Source: JAEUIG01 sp046349775
GTDB lineage: Bacteria; Planctomycetota; Planctomycetia; Planctomycetales; Planctomycetaceae
Length of the DNA stretch: 64,000 nucleotides
Direction of reading: 5' to 3'
NCBI GenBank assembly: GCA_046349775.1
Contig: JAXMBS010000014.1
Location: 1-64,000 of the forward strand
Below are positions 51,869 through 61,450 of this stretch, piece by piece (within the stretch, counting starts at the first letter, position 1; each line of letters opens with the position of its first letter). The notes beneath the pieces were generated by a model, which saw only the letters and a program-made list of their open reading frames with translations, was not told the origin of the DNA and did not search any database. The translations under genes were made by a program, and so were the position numbers.

Positions 51869-54079
51869 ATGAACGACTGCGGCTGGGCGGACGTGCCGCT
51901 GGCAGTGATTGGAATGTCCTGCCGGCTGCCGGGCGCCGACGATCTGGAGGGGTACTGGGAATTGATCCAGCGCCGCGGCTGCGCGCTGGGACCGCTGCCG
52001 GCCTCGCGTTTCGACGACACGTTGTACTTCGACTCTCGCAAGGGGACCCCCGGCAAGTCGTACACGCGGCTCGGGGGAATCGTGGCGGAGCGGCCGTTCA
52101 ACCGCGTCGCATATCCGCTGTCCGACGAACAGATCTCCGGTTCCGATCCGGTGCATCTGGCATTTCTGGAGGTGGCAGGCGAGGCGTTGCGCCACGCCGG
52201 GATCGAACCGTTCGAAATCCCGCTGCGGAATACGGGGGTATACATCGGCAACGCCCGCGGCAGCCTGCGGAGTGCCAACCTCGCCTGCGCAATGCACGCG
52301 CAGCCGGTTGCCGCGAAGCTGATGGAATCGGACGCGTTCCGGCAACTCGATCCGCAACTGCAGGCGGAAATCGTGCAGGCGACCGCGGAGCGAATCTGCG
52401 CCGCGAATCGCGAAGATGGCGGCGGACGGACCAATCTCGAATCGAACCGCGTGGCGGGGCTCGTCAGCGAAGCGTTCGGATTGTCGGGACCGGCGACGGC
52501 GGTCGATGCGGCGTGCGCGTCGTCGCTGGTGGCGTTGGCGCAGGCGGCGCGTGCATTGCAGCACGGTGCGATCGACATGGCGATCGTGGGGAGCGCATCT
52601 TACAGCGCCTGGACGAGCCTGGTGATCTTCTCGCAGGCGCAGGCGTTGAGCTCGGTCGGCTCGTTTCCCTTTGATGCCCGGGCAGACGGGTTTGTCAGTT
52701 CGGACGGTTATGCGGCGGTGATCGTCAAGACGCTGACGCGGGCGCTCGCGGACGGGGACCGTGTGTGGGGGGTTGTTCGCGGAATCGGCCTGTCGAGCGA
52801 CGGCCGCGGCAAGAGTTTGTGGGCGCCGCGCCGCGAAGGCCAGGTGCTGGCGATCCGCCGGGCACTGGCCGGCGGGATCGATGTTTCGTCACTGGGGTAC
52901 GTGGAGGCGCACGGGACATCGACGCAGGTCGGCGACGCGACGGAAATCGCCGCCTTGAACGACGGGCTCGGGCCGTTGCTCACGAAAGCGAAACCGGTGC
53001 CGCTGGCCAGCGTGAAAGGGAACATCGGTCACACGCGGGAGACGGCCGGACTGGCCGGACTCATCAAGACGTTGCTGGCGATGCACCACGGCCGGATTCC
53101 GCCGGCCGCCGGCTTCGAACAGCCGAATCCGGAAATCCCGTGGGACGCGCTGCCGTTTTACGTGCCGACGTCGGCCCAGGCGTGGGACCGGCCGAAGGCC
53201 GGCTCCCCGCGGCGGGCTGCGGTCGACGCATTTGGAATCGGCGGACTGAACGTGCATGTGCTCGTGGACGACGAACCTGAGCACGGCTCCGGCAGAGCGC
53301 AGATGCGCGTGCCCTGCGACGTAGAACGAACTCCGGCGGCTTCACGTAGGGGTGACACAGGCTGCGCGATTGCGATCGTCGGCCGCGGGGCGATCTTCCC
53401 CGGCGCCCGCAACTACGCGGAGTTCCAGGATTTGGTGAGCAGCGGTCGCGACGCCAGGATGCCGGTTCCGTCCGCACGCTGGAATCTCGATCAGTTTCCA
53501 CAATTGGCGGCGTCCGGCAGCGACGGCAGTGCGCGACTGTGGGGAGGGTTCGTCACGGGCTTCGAGTACGACTGGCGAAAACGGCGAATCGCTCCCAAGC
53601 AGATCGCCCACGGGGATCCGCTGCAGTTCATGGTGCTGGACGCCGCGGAGCAGGCCATGCAGGATGCCGGTTGTCCCGAGGAGCGGCTCAAGCGGAGCAC
53701 GACGGCGGTCGTCATCGGCACGGGATTCGGTGGAGATTTTTCGATCGAGCTGGGACTCGCCCTGAGATTGCCCGACTTTCAGCGGCTGCTCGGCGAAGAA
53801 CTGACGTTGCACGGGATCGCGACGCCGCAGGCGGCGGAGATCGGCGCAGAATTCGCAGCGGCGTTTCTGCGGCGGTACGTGGCGCTCGCGGACGAAACCG
53901 GCAGCTATTCGAGCAGCACGCTGGCGTCGCGCGTGGCGAAGGCGCTCGACCTGCAGGGAGGGGCGTTTGCCGTCGACGCCGGGGGAGGCTCGTCGTCGGT
54001 CGCACTGGCGGCAGCGATGGACATGTTGCAGTCGCATGCGTGCGATGCCGTGCTGTGCGGGTGCGCAGCGGAGCCTTGA
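51869..54079 (+). CDS. PUFA-like polyketide synthase, KS and chain-length-factor-like part
   Basis: The first ~470 residues are a complete ketosynthase (ADVPLAVIGMSCRLPGADD at the start). Its catalytic triad is present: Cys216 in DAACASS, His348 in EAHGTST and His388 in GNIGHTRE. A second KS-like domain begins at IAIVGRGAIFPGARNYAEF. At the nucleophile it reads DAGGGSSS, with Gly706 in place of Cys, so it should be inactive as a ketosynthase, like the chain-length factor of PUFA synthases. The frame is lost at 54079, but the domain continues in other frames to 54719. From 51869 to 59983 is 2,705 codons with start and end in phase, so I read one protein. ATG 51869 was chosen directly before the KS; the frame opens at 51740. 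Confidence 0.9.
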   Translation: MNDCGWADVPLAVIGMSCRLPGADDLEGYWELIQRRGCALGPLPASRFDDTLYFDSRKGTPGKSYTRLGGIVAERPFNRVAYPLSDEQISGSDPVHLAFLEVAGEALRHAGIEPFEIPLRNTGVYIGNARGSLRSANLACAMHAQPVAAKLMESDAFRQLDPQLQAEIVQATAERICAANREDGGGRTNLESNRVAGLVSEAFGLSGPATAVDAACASSLVALAQAARALQHGAIDMAIVGSASYSAWTSLVIFSQAQALSSVGSFPFDARADGFVSSDGYAAVIVKTLTRALADGDRVWGVVRGIGLSSDGRGKSLWAPRREGQVLAIRRALAGGIDVSSLGYVEAHGTSTQVGDATEIAALNDGLGPLLTKAKPVPLASVKGNIGHTRETAGLAGLIKTLLAMHHGRIPPAAGFEQPNPEIPWDALPFYVPTSAQAWDRPKAGSPRRAAVDAFGIGGLNVHVLVDDEPEHGSGRAQMRVPCDVERTPAASRRGDTGCAIAIVGRGAIFPGARNYAEFQDLVSSGRDARMPVPSARWNLDQFPQLAASGSDGSARLWGGFVTGFEYDWRKRRIAPKQIAHGDPLQFMVLDAAEQAMQDAGCPEERLKRSTTAVVIGTGFGGDFSIELGLALRLPDFQRLLGEELTLHGIATPQAAEIGAEFAAAFLRRYVALADETGSYSSSTLASRVAKALDLQGGAFAVDAGGGSSSVALAAAMDMLQSHACDAVLCGCAAEP

Positions 54080-54718
54080 TCCCTGCATGTACGCGGCGCA
54101 TCGCGCCCGCGGTTCGCTGTGCCTGGGTGAGCCACAACCGGCATTCGACTGCGACGCGCGGGGGATCGTGCCGGGGGAAGGCTGCGGCGCGGTCCTGTTG
54201 AAGCGGCTGGAGGACGCGGAGCGGGACGGTGACACGATTCATGCCGTCATTCGGGGGATCGGCACCGCTACGGATGCGCAGGACCGACGGCGGGCCGTGG
54301 CAGCAGCCGTGCGGCGCTGCAGGCCGCGGCCCGGGCGCGCCGGCGCGGAGGTGTGGGCGTCATTGAGGCAACCGGGCTGGCCATTCGCGACATTGATGCC
54401 GACGAAGTCCTGGGCCTCGTCGCTGCGTACGGCGAAACGGCAGGGCCGCAGCCGGCCGTGGTCGATGCGATCGCCAACCGTATCGGCTGCACGAATGGCA
54501 GCTTCGGGCATGGCGTCCCTGCTGAAGTTGATCGCCGGATTCGAGGAGGGCGCCATCCAGGGTGCATTCGGCCAGCGCTACGCGGCATGCGATTCCGGAA
54601 TTCGACGGCGTGTTGCGGCTCATCGATCAGCGAAGTGCGCTACGTCCGGTCGGCGCCGATTCGCGACTGCTCGGCGCCGTGAACTGCCTCACCCCCACAG
54701 GACAGGCGTCTTGACGTA
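54061..54718 (+). other. frameshifted stretch inside the PKS, end of the second KS
   Basis: Coding sense alternates between frames: AQRSLDPCMYAAHRARGSLC and CDARGIVPGEGCGAVLLKRL in one, then GLAIRDIDADEVLGLVAAYG and AVVDAIANRIGCTNG in another. The first frame returns for ASGMASLLKLIAGFEEG. Near 54690-54715 the reading changes to VLLERP at the start of the downstream ORF. It therefore completes the second KS. At least four indels are implied. Confidence 0.75.
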
Positions 54719-57700
54719 TTGCTCGAACGCCCCGCGACGCCAGCTGCACGGCACTTGCCGCAACCCGTGCTGGAGCATGGTCGCATCTGTGCAGGACCGG
54801 ATTCCAGTCGCCGGCCGCGGATTGCCTTCGCCTTTCCCGGACAAGGATCGCGGTACGCCGGGATGTTGAACACGCTGGTGCAGGAATCGCCCGCTGCGGC
54901 GGCCCACTTGCAAGACTTAAACGCAACACTGTCCCGGCTGCGGTTGCCCACATTCGATCGCCTGATCGGGGAGGATTCGCACAAGCTGGGAACGGACCTG
55001 TTCGAAACGCAATTGTCGGTCTTGCTGGCCGACCTGCTGATGTTTCGCGTCCTGGAGAGTCAGGGGATCGAGGCGGACGTGCTGACGGGACACAGCTACG
55101 GCGAGTATGCGGCGCTGGTTGCGGGCGGGGCGTGGGAGCTGGAACAGGCGATCGAGATGACCCGGGCGCGATGCGCAGCGATCGCATCGTGCGGCGTTCA
55201 GGGGGGCATGCTGGCTACGGGAATGCCTGCGGACCGATTGCAGGAACTGTTGCAGGAATCGGAGTGGTCCAGGCGAGTATTTCTCGCGAATCACAACGCT
55301 CCCGACCAGACGATCGTGGCGGGGAGCACCGAGGCGCTGCGGGAGTTCGCCGAACGTCTGCGAACCGCCGGGCACGCATCACGACTGCTGGCGGTGCCAG
55401 CGCCGTTTCACACGCCGCTGATGGCCCCGGTGCGCGACATGCTGCACGCCACCGCGTCCGGTTGCAGTTTTCGTCCGCCGAACCGGCCGCTGCTCAGCAG
55501 CGTGACCAATCGCTACACCACTGAGCCGGAGGAGTTGCGCAACAACCTCGTCGAACAACAGGTTCGGCCTGTGCATTACGTCGATCTGGTTCGGCGGCTG
55601 ATTGCGGACGGAGTCGACGTCCTCATCGAGGTCGGCCCGCGGCAGGTGCTGACAGGCCTGCACCGGCAGATCGCCGGGGACAGCCCCGTCGGAATCATTG
55701 CAACGGATGACCCGCGTCGCCCAGGGATCCAACAGTTGAATTCGGTCCGAAAGCTGCTGGACAGCCGTGGTTGTACAGTGGCGACGCGGCCGACATCATC
55801 ACGGCCGGCCAGCGACGGGGGCGGGACGGAAGCAATCGTGCACTTCGATGCGACGGCCCGGCGTCGTGAGCGCAATCGCCGTGCGGGATTGGCGGAAGAC
55901 ACGGCCGCAGCGACTTTCGCCAGCGGAGAGACCGCCGCGTCGGCGGTCGACGCCGACCTGGCCGGCGTGCTGGTGCAGTTTGTCTGCGAACAGACTGGCT
56001 ATCCGCCCGAAGTCGTCAGTCTCGATGCGGAGTTGGAAGCGGACCTGGGCATCGACAGCATCAAGAAAGCGCAGTTGCTGGGCGAATTGCGGGATCATTT
56101 TCCGATTCGCGCGACGCATGCGCTCAAACTCGATGACTTCCCCACTCTCCGGCACATCCTGAACTTCCTGAGCGCGTCGCGGTCCGGCGAACCGGCAGGG
56201 GTTGCACACGCCGCAGATGAGGGCCCGGACGATCTGATCGCGCGAGTCGCAAATGGATCGGCGACTGCAGCACCCCCGTTGACGACGGCCGTCTCCTCGG
56301 CGCCGCGCACGGTTCCGCCGGTGATCGGTGTGGTGCCCGATGCACTCGCCATTTTGAATGTGCAACGGTTCCGTGGATCCCCGTACAACATCGGCTTCCA
56401 GCATGGACGCGCGTCCGCAGAGGCAATTCGCCGGACACTGCAGAAATACGTCGACCTGCTGGGGCAACGGTTGTTTGAGTTGCAGCCGCTCCAGTCCGCA
56501 CTGGATCAGCGGGAGATTTACTTCGGCGCGGACGGGATGGACGAACTGCGCGGCATGGCCGATGCAGTGGGCATCCCGGTTGAACACCTGGCATCGTTCA
56601 ACCTCGGCTTGAGCATGGAGTTTTTGCCGGGCTGCACACAGTTTGCCGTCACCGCCCGCGCGAACGGCGACGCCGGGTTGATCCATGCGGTCAACGAAGA
56701 TTGGATGCTGGCCCTGGCGCTCCCCGGCATTCTGAAGCGCATGGCGCAGGTGCGCTTTCCCGACGGCGGCATCCCGTTTCTCACGTTCAGCACCTGCGGC
56801 GAACTGGCGGGACAGAACGGGATCAATGCCCGCGGCCTGGCCGTTTCCAGCACGCTGCTGCTCGACCGGTTGCCGCGGGACGATTACACGCCGGGCCGGG
56901 TGCACCCGGCGCTCGTCAAAGAGGTCCTGGAACGGGCGGACGGCATCGACGCAGCGTTGGACATCATCCGTCGCATGCCACGCAGCGGCGCCTGGAGCAT
57001 GTGCTTGTCGGAGCATGCGGCCGACCGGCTGTGTTACGTCGAATACGACCGCGAGTCGGTCGAGGTACGGATGGCGGATGATTCCGTGGAATCGACCAAT
57101 CACTGCCTCATCAAGTCGGCTCGCGGAGAAACCCCGGCGCAGTCGTGCCAGCGGCTGGATCGTCTGCACGAATTGCTCGACGGCCGGAACGGCCGGCCAA
57201 GCCGTGTGACACTGGCCGAGGCGCAGGCGATTCTCCGTGACCGTTACGATCGCAGTCTGGGACGCGTGACGCTCCATCCGACCAAGAGCACGATCCGCCG
57301 GCCATACACGCAGGCCAGCATTGTGATGCGACCGACACTCGGGGAAGTCTGGGTCACCGCCGACTCTGTGCAGGATGAGGTCCCCGATCAGTTTCATCTC
57401 CTCAAACTGGGTAAGTTATTTCGCGACGAAGAGCGCGCTGAGGTCTCGCCCCGCGAACCGATCGCGACGGCCGATCCAGGGATCGATGACGCTCAATCGT
57501 GTCGGGCGGTTCCGGACCGGGTCATGAACCGGTTTGTCCTGCGGATGGTCGACGCGCCGCTGAACGAACATCAGCAACGCGAGCGGCCCGCCGCCGGCCG
57601 TGTACTGCTGGTGGGAGACAATCCGACTACAGAGTCGCTGCGCCAACAGTTGTCGGGGTCCGGCGCGGAAGTCGTATCGCTGCCGCTCTCGGGCGATTTG

Positions 57701-59983
57701 GACGAAACATTGCAGGAGCTCGATCAGGTGTGGGAGGCGAGTCCAGCGGCGACGCTGATCCTCGCGACCGGTCGGGATCCGGACGCGGGCTGTGGACTTG
57801 ACGAAGACGTCTGGAAGCAGCGCCGCGCCCGCGGCGTTATGACGCCGCATTTTGTCTGCCAGCGGTGGCTGCAGCATGTCGCCCGCACGCGATTGTCCGA
57901 GACGCCGCGTCTGGTAGCGGTGACGGCGCTCGGGGGAGATTTCGGCCTGTCGGGCGGCAGCGCTGCTGTGGAGGGAGGCGCGCTCACAGGACTGCTCAAG
58001 GGCCTGGGCCAGGAATTCGACCAGTTGTGTGTGAAGATCATTGATGCGCCGAGCGGCGACCCTCCGGCTCTGGTCGCGCGGTGCCTTCTGCAGGAGCTGG
58101 ACAGCGCCGCCCCGGAGGTCGAAGTCGGCTACGTTTGCGGCCGGCGACGGATCGTGCAGTCGGCGCCGCGGCCACTCTTCGTCATCGACAAGCCCACATT
58201 GCCGTCAGGGACGTGGGTCATCACCGGTGGGGGACGCGGCGTAACTGCAATTGTTGCCCGCGAACTGGGCCGCCGCTTCGGCCTGACGATGCAGCTATTG
58301 GGAAGCAGTCCGCCCCCCGACATTCCTAACGACTGGCGCGGATTGACGGCCGACCGCCGCCGCGAACTGCGCGCCGGGATCGCCCGAACCGCGCGGGAGT
58401 CTGGGGGCGACCCCGCCGCGGCCTGGCGCGACGTCGAGCGCCAGATCGAACTCGATGCCAGTTTGCGCGCGTTCGCTGACGCCGGAGTTGATGTGACGTA
58501 CAGGCAGTGCGATGTGACAAACCGCAGCGAGCTGGCACAGGTGCTCGCTGCGATTCGGGTAGAGGCCGGGCCGATTCGGGGCGTGATCCACGGCGCCGGC
58601 GTCGAAGCGTCGTGCCGATTCGACAGGAAGACCCGCGAAAATGTGGACCGGACGGTGGCTGTCAAAGTCGACGCGGCGTTCAGCCTCGCCACGCTCACCC
58701 GCGACGACCCTGTTGAATTCTTCGTGGGCTTCGGATCGATCAGCGGTCGGCTGGGGGGTGTCGGGCAGTCGGACTATTCGATGTCGAGCGACCTGCTGGC
58801 CAAGCTGTTCTGCCGACTACGGGCCGAGCGGCCTGCCTGTCGGGCCGTGACGCTGCATTGGCCGCCGTGGGGGGACACCGGCATGGCGATGCGTCCGGAA
58901 AGCAAGTTGGCGCTGGAAATCGCCGGCCACGCCTTCATGCCGGCGGCGGAAGGCGCCGCGCACCTGGGGGACGAATTGGCCGCCGGCGCCAACGAGGCGG
59001 AGGTTATGTTGATTGACTGGCCGACGACCCGAATCGGCAGGGAAGCGCCGTTGTCGCCGGCCGAGGCGCAGGCCTACTGGCAGCGCACGCCCGCTGTCGC
59101 CACCGCTCCGCTGCTGAGCGGTATCGTGCGACTGGAAGATCGGCGACGCCTGATCGCAGAAATGGACCTGGATCCGCAGCGCGACCCATGCCTCGTCCAT
59201 CACCAACTTGACGGCGTCCCGATTCTGCCGCTGGTGGCGGCGCTGGAGGCGTTTGCGGAAGCCGTGCCACTGCTGACACCCGGCGCGACGGTCCGTGCGT
59301 TCCGCGATGTGCGGATTCACGAGGGCTTACGGTTTCTGAGCGGCACGAACCAAACGGCGCGCGTGGAAGCACGGTGCGAGCGGGGAGTCATCGTGTGCGA
59401 GCTGCAATCCGATTTCCGCAACCGGCGAGGTTTCGTCCAGGCGCCGTCGCGCCGGCATGTTAGCGCCGAGGTCGATCTCAGCCCCAGCGCGCCGGCCGCC
59501 ACAATCGCGCTGGCCCAAGCAGACGGGAAGTGGGGCGAGATGCAGTACGAACCATCCGACGCCAATGCGCCGAGCATGGCCATCCGGCACGGTCCGCCGC
59601 TGCGATGTCTGAAGCAAGTCCGCATTCAGGACGACCGGCTGTGGGGGCGCATGATCGCCGGCTCCGGGACCGAACTCTGCCCGTCGCCCCACAGGACTGC
59701 CTGGAAACTGCCGTCGGCCGTGCTCGACGCCTGCCTGCTCGCCTGCAGCGTGCTGACTTATGTGCGGGAGAAGGCGCTGCATCTGCCGTCCGGTCTCGAC
59801 GTGTTGCGGTTCGGCGATCCTCCTGCAAACAACGAGCCGTGCCAGGTCGCGGTGCAACTGCGGGAGACGATTGGCTCGCGGGCCGTGTATGACTTTACGC
59901 TGTACGGCGCAGACGGCCGCGTCATTCTGGATGCCCAGGGGTATCAGGCTACTTATCTCACCGCCGCGGCAACAACTTCATGA
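54719..59983 (+). CDS. PKS continuation: AT, ACP, C45 autoproteolytic acyltransferase, KR, DH
   Basis: One uninterrupted frame of 1,754 codons. The acyltransferase (about 38-340) has FAFPGQGSRYAGM, Ser126 in GHSYGEYAAL and His231 in PFHTPLM. A single ACP (about 415-475) carries Ser447 in LGIDSIKK, the PUFA-synthase form. A C45 acyltransferase domain (about 541-905) follows, with GSPYNIGFQHGRAS, LPGCTQFAV (Gly638-Cys639), HAVNEDW, GQNGINARGLAVSS, STNHCLI and TQASIVMRP. The KR (about 1160-1445) has WVITGGGRGVTAIVAREL and GSISGRLGGVGQSDYSM. A hot-dog dehydratase (about 1490-1750) has HQLDGVPILP. No TE or ER is present. Its stop overlaps the PPTase (ATGA). C45 enzymes are known to mature by cutting Gly-Cys; release of the chain by C45 is inference. 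Confidence 0.92.
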   Translation: MLERPATPAARHLPQPVLEHGRICAGPDSSRRPRIAFAFPGQGSRYAGMLNTLVQESPAAAAHLQDLNATLSRLRLPTFDRLIGEDSHKLGTDLFETQLSVLLADLLMFRVLESQGIEADVLTGHSYGEYAALVAGGAWELEQAIEMTRARCAAIASCGVQGGMLATGMPADRLQELLQESEWSRRVFLANHNAPDQTIVAGSTEALREFAERLRTAGHASRLLAVPAPFHTPLMAPVRDMLHATASGCSFRPPNRPLLSSVTNRYTTEPEELRNNLVEQQVRPVHYVDLVRRLIADGVDVLIEVGPRQVLTGLHRQIAGDSPVGIIATDDPRRPGIQQLNSVRKLLDSRGCTVATRPTSSRPASDGGGTEAIVHFDATARRRERNRRAGLAEDTAAATFASGETAASAVDADLAGVLVQFVCEQTGYPPEVVSLDAELEADLGIDSIKKAQLLGELRDHFPIRATHALKLDDFPTLRHILNFLSASRSGEPAGVAHAADEGPDDLIARVANGSATAAPPLTTAVSSAPRTVPPVIGVVPDALAILNVQRFRGSPYNIGFQHGRASAEAIRRTLQKYVDLLGQRLFELQPLQSALDQREIYFGADGMDELRGMADAVGIPVEHLASFNLGLSMEFLPGCTQFAVTARANGDAGLIHAVNEDWMLALALPGILKRMAQVRFPDGGIPFLTFSTCGELAGQNGINARGLAVSSTLLLDRLPRDDYTPGRVHPALVKEVLERADGIDAALDIIRRMPRSGAWSMCLSEHAADRLCYVEYDRESVEVRMADDSVESTNHCLIKSARGETPAQSCQRLDRLHELLDGRNGRPSRVTLAEAQAILRDRYDRSLGRVTLHPTKSTIRRPYTQASIVMRPTLGEVWVTADSVQDEVPDQFHLLKLGKLFRDEERAEVSPREPIATADPGIDDAQSCRAVPDRVMNRFVLRMVDAPLNEHQQRERPAAGRVLLVGDNPTTESLRQQLSGSGAEVVSLPLSGDLDETLQELDQVWEASPAATLILATGRDPDAGCGLDEDVWKQRRARGVMTPHFVCQRWLQHVARTRLSETPRLVAVTALGGDFGLSGGSAAVEGGALTGLLKGLGQEFDQLCVKIIDAPSGDPPALVARCLLQELDSAAPEVEVGYVCGRRRIVQSAPRPLFVIDKPTLPSGTWVITGGGRGVTAIVARELGRRFGLTMQLLGSSPPPDIPNDWRGLTADRRRELRAGIARTARESGGDPAAAWRDVERQIELDASLRAFADAGVDVTYRQCDVTNRSELAQVLAAIRVEAGPIRGVIHGAGVEASCRFDRKTRENVDRTVAVKVDAAFSLATLTRDDPVEFFVGFGSISGRLGGVGQSDYSMSSDLLAKLFCRLRAERPACRAVTLHWPPWGDTGMAMRPESKLALEIAGHAFMPAAEGAAHLGDELAAGANEAEVMLIDWPTTRIGREAPLSPAEAQAYWQRTPAVATAPLLSGIVRLEDRRRLIAEMDLDPQRDPCLVHHQLDGVPILPLVAALEAFAEAVPLLTPGATVRAFRDVRIHEGLRFLSGTNQTARVEARCERGVIVCELQSDFRNRRGFVQAPSRRHVSAEVDLSPSAPAATIALAQADGKWGEMQYEPSDANAPSMAIRHGPPLRCLKQVRIQDDRLWGRMIAGSGTELCPSPHRTAWKLPSAVLDACLLACSVLTYVREKALHLPSGLDVLRFGDPPANNEPCQVAVQLRETIGSRAVYDFTLYGADGRVILDAQGYQATYLTAAATTS

Positions 59984-60693
59984 ATCGAGACTGCGCGATC
60001 ACTGTCCGGCATTGCGACGCGCGTTTGCGGTCGTGGCCTGGCGACTTGCGCACATGGCTGACCGCGGCGGAGCAGGAGGAACTCGCATACTGGCGTCACG
60101 CTCGACGCCGGGAGGCGTGGCTGGCGGGTCGGTGGTTGCTGAAACGGATGTTGAATCGCGCACACGGCGGGATGAATCCCGACGCCGGCGACGACGGATG
60201 GCGCACCTGGGAAGTGCTGTCCAGCGACGGACACGGACGCGGACGCGCTCCGCGGGTGTTGCGGGAGGGACGCGCTTGTTCCTGCCACGTGTCGTTGGCC
60301 CACGCCGGCGACGTCGTCTGGGGGGCGATTTCACATGCCGCGCAGGTGCGAGTCGGAATCGATGTCGTCGCCGACCGGCCGCTCAGTCACGGGGCGTGCG
60401 AACTCTGGTTCACGCGCCGCGAGCGAGTGCGGCTCTGCCCGTCCGAGGGACGGTTGAGTCCGGCCCTGTGGGGGGGCAAGGAGGCGGTCTACAAAGCGCT
60501 GAACCGCGGCGAACCGTTCGTGCCGGCGGAATTCGAAGTCGACCGCGATTGCCAGGGGCGCTGGACGTGGACCCACAACGGCGTCTCGCGCGGCGCAGGC
60601 GACTGGCTGGACGTCGAATGGGCAGGAGGCTGGATCGTGGCGACCGCCGCGGTCGCCGTCGAGACGCTGCCGGAGAATTCCGCCCATGATTGA
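59980..60693 (+). CDS. 4'-phosphopantetheinyl transferase, Sfp type
   Basis: This 237-residue Sfp-type enzyme has VGIDVVADRPL and WGGKEAVYKALNRGEPF, the two motifs holding the magnesium and CoA ligands. The upstream basic stretch AWLAGRWLLKRMLN is typical too. It transfers the phosphopantetheine arm from CoA to Ser447 of the adjacent PKS ACP. Its start overlaps the PKS stop in ATGA and its end overlaps the FabL-like gene by 8 bp, so expression is tightly linked to both. A dedicated PPTase in the operon is characteristic of PUFA-type synthases. Confidence 0.93.
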   Translation: MNRDCAITVRHCDARLRSWPGDLRTWLTAAEQEELAYWRHARRREAWLAGRWLLKRMLNRAHGGMNPDAGDDGWRTWEVLSSDGHGRGRAPRVLREGRACSCHVSLAHAGDVVWGAISHAAQVRVGIDVVADRPLSHGACELWFTRRERVRLCPSEGRLSPALWGGKEAVYKALNRGEPFVPAEFEVDRDCQGRWTWTHNGVSRGAGDWLDVEWAGGWIVATAAVAVETLPENSAHD

Positions 60694-61450
60694 TCTGACC
60701 GGACACGTCGCACTTGTCACCGGCAGTTCCCGCGGGATCGGGCGGGCCTGTGCTCTTAAACTGGCACAAGCCGGCGCCGATGTCGTCGTGAACTACCTCA
60801 CCTCTCGCGCTGCCGCCGACCAGGTTGCCGCCGAGATTTCTCAGGCCCGGCGCCGCACGGCGGTCGTGAAAGCAGACGTCGGAGAGCCGGAGGACGTCGA
60901 GTCGATGATCGGATTCATCCGCGAGCATTTCGGCCGACTCGATATTCTCGTCAGCAATGCCGCAACCGGCGGATTTCGCCCGTTGATCGCCACCACGCCG
61001 CGGCACTTCGAGGCGGCGATGAAGACCAATGCGCAGGCCTTGCTGTCGCTCGTGCAGTCGGCGCTGCCGCTGCTGGAGCGGTCGTCGGGACGCGCGAAAG
61101 TGATCTCGCTGTCCAGCCACGGGTCGCACAGAGCACTCCCGGCATACGGCGCCATCGGTGCGAGCAAGGCGGCGCTGGAAAGCCTCACCCGTCACCTCGC
61201 GCTGGAACTGGGGGGACGCGGCATCAACTTCAACGTCGTCCAGGCCGGTCTGGTCGAGACCGACTCATTTCTGCAGATGCCGAACCGGGAGCGGCTGCGC
61301 GAAGCGCGGCAGGCACGCAGCCTGACCGGCGAGCGGGTGCTCACGGTCGAGGACGTCGCCGCAGCGGTCACCTATCTGGCGAGTCCGCTGAGCGACCTCG
61401 TACAGGGTCACACGCTCGTCGTCGACGGGGGGGCTGCGGTGCTGCCGTAA
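60686..61450 (+). CDS. fabL: FabL-type enoyl-ACP reductase (SDR)
   Basis: This 254-residue SDR has the cofactor motif TGSSRGIG. The catalytic Tyr and Lys are six residues apart (YGAIGASK) instead of the classical three, as in enoyl reductases. The following AALESLTRHLALELGGRGIN closely resembles enoyl-ACP reductase III (FabL). It would reduce trans-2-enoyl-ACP with NADPH. The PKS upstream has KR and DH but no ER domain, so this coupled gene could supply the missing reduction in trans. A FabG-like ketoreductase is the alternative. It ends convergent with, and overlapping, the desaturase-family gene. Confidence 0.82.
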   Translation: MIDLTGHVALVTGSSRGIGRACALKLAQAGADVVVNYLTSRAAADQVAAEISQARRRTAVVKADVGEPEDVESMIGFIREHFGRLDILVSNAATGGFRPLIATTPRHFEAAMKTNAQALLSLVQSALPLLERSSGRAKVISLSSHGSHRALPAYGAIGASKAALESLTRHLALELGGRGINFNVVQAGLVETDSFLQMPNRERLREARQARSLTGERVLTVEDVAAAVTYLASPLSDLVQGHTLVVDGGAAVLP

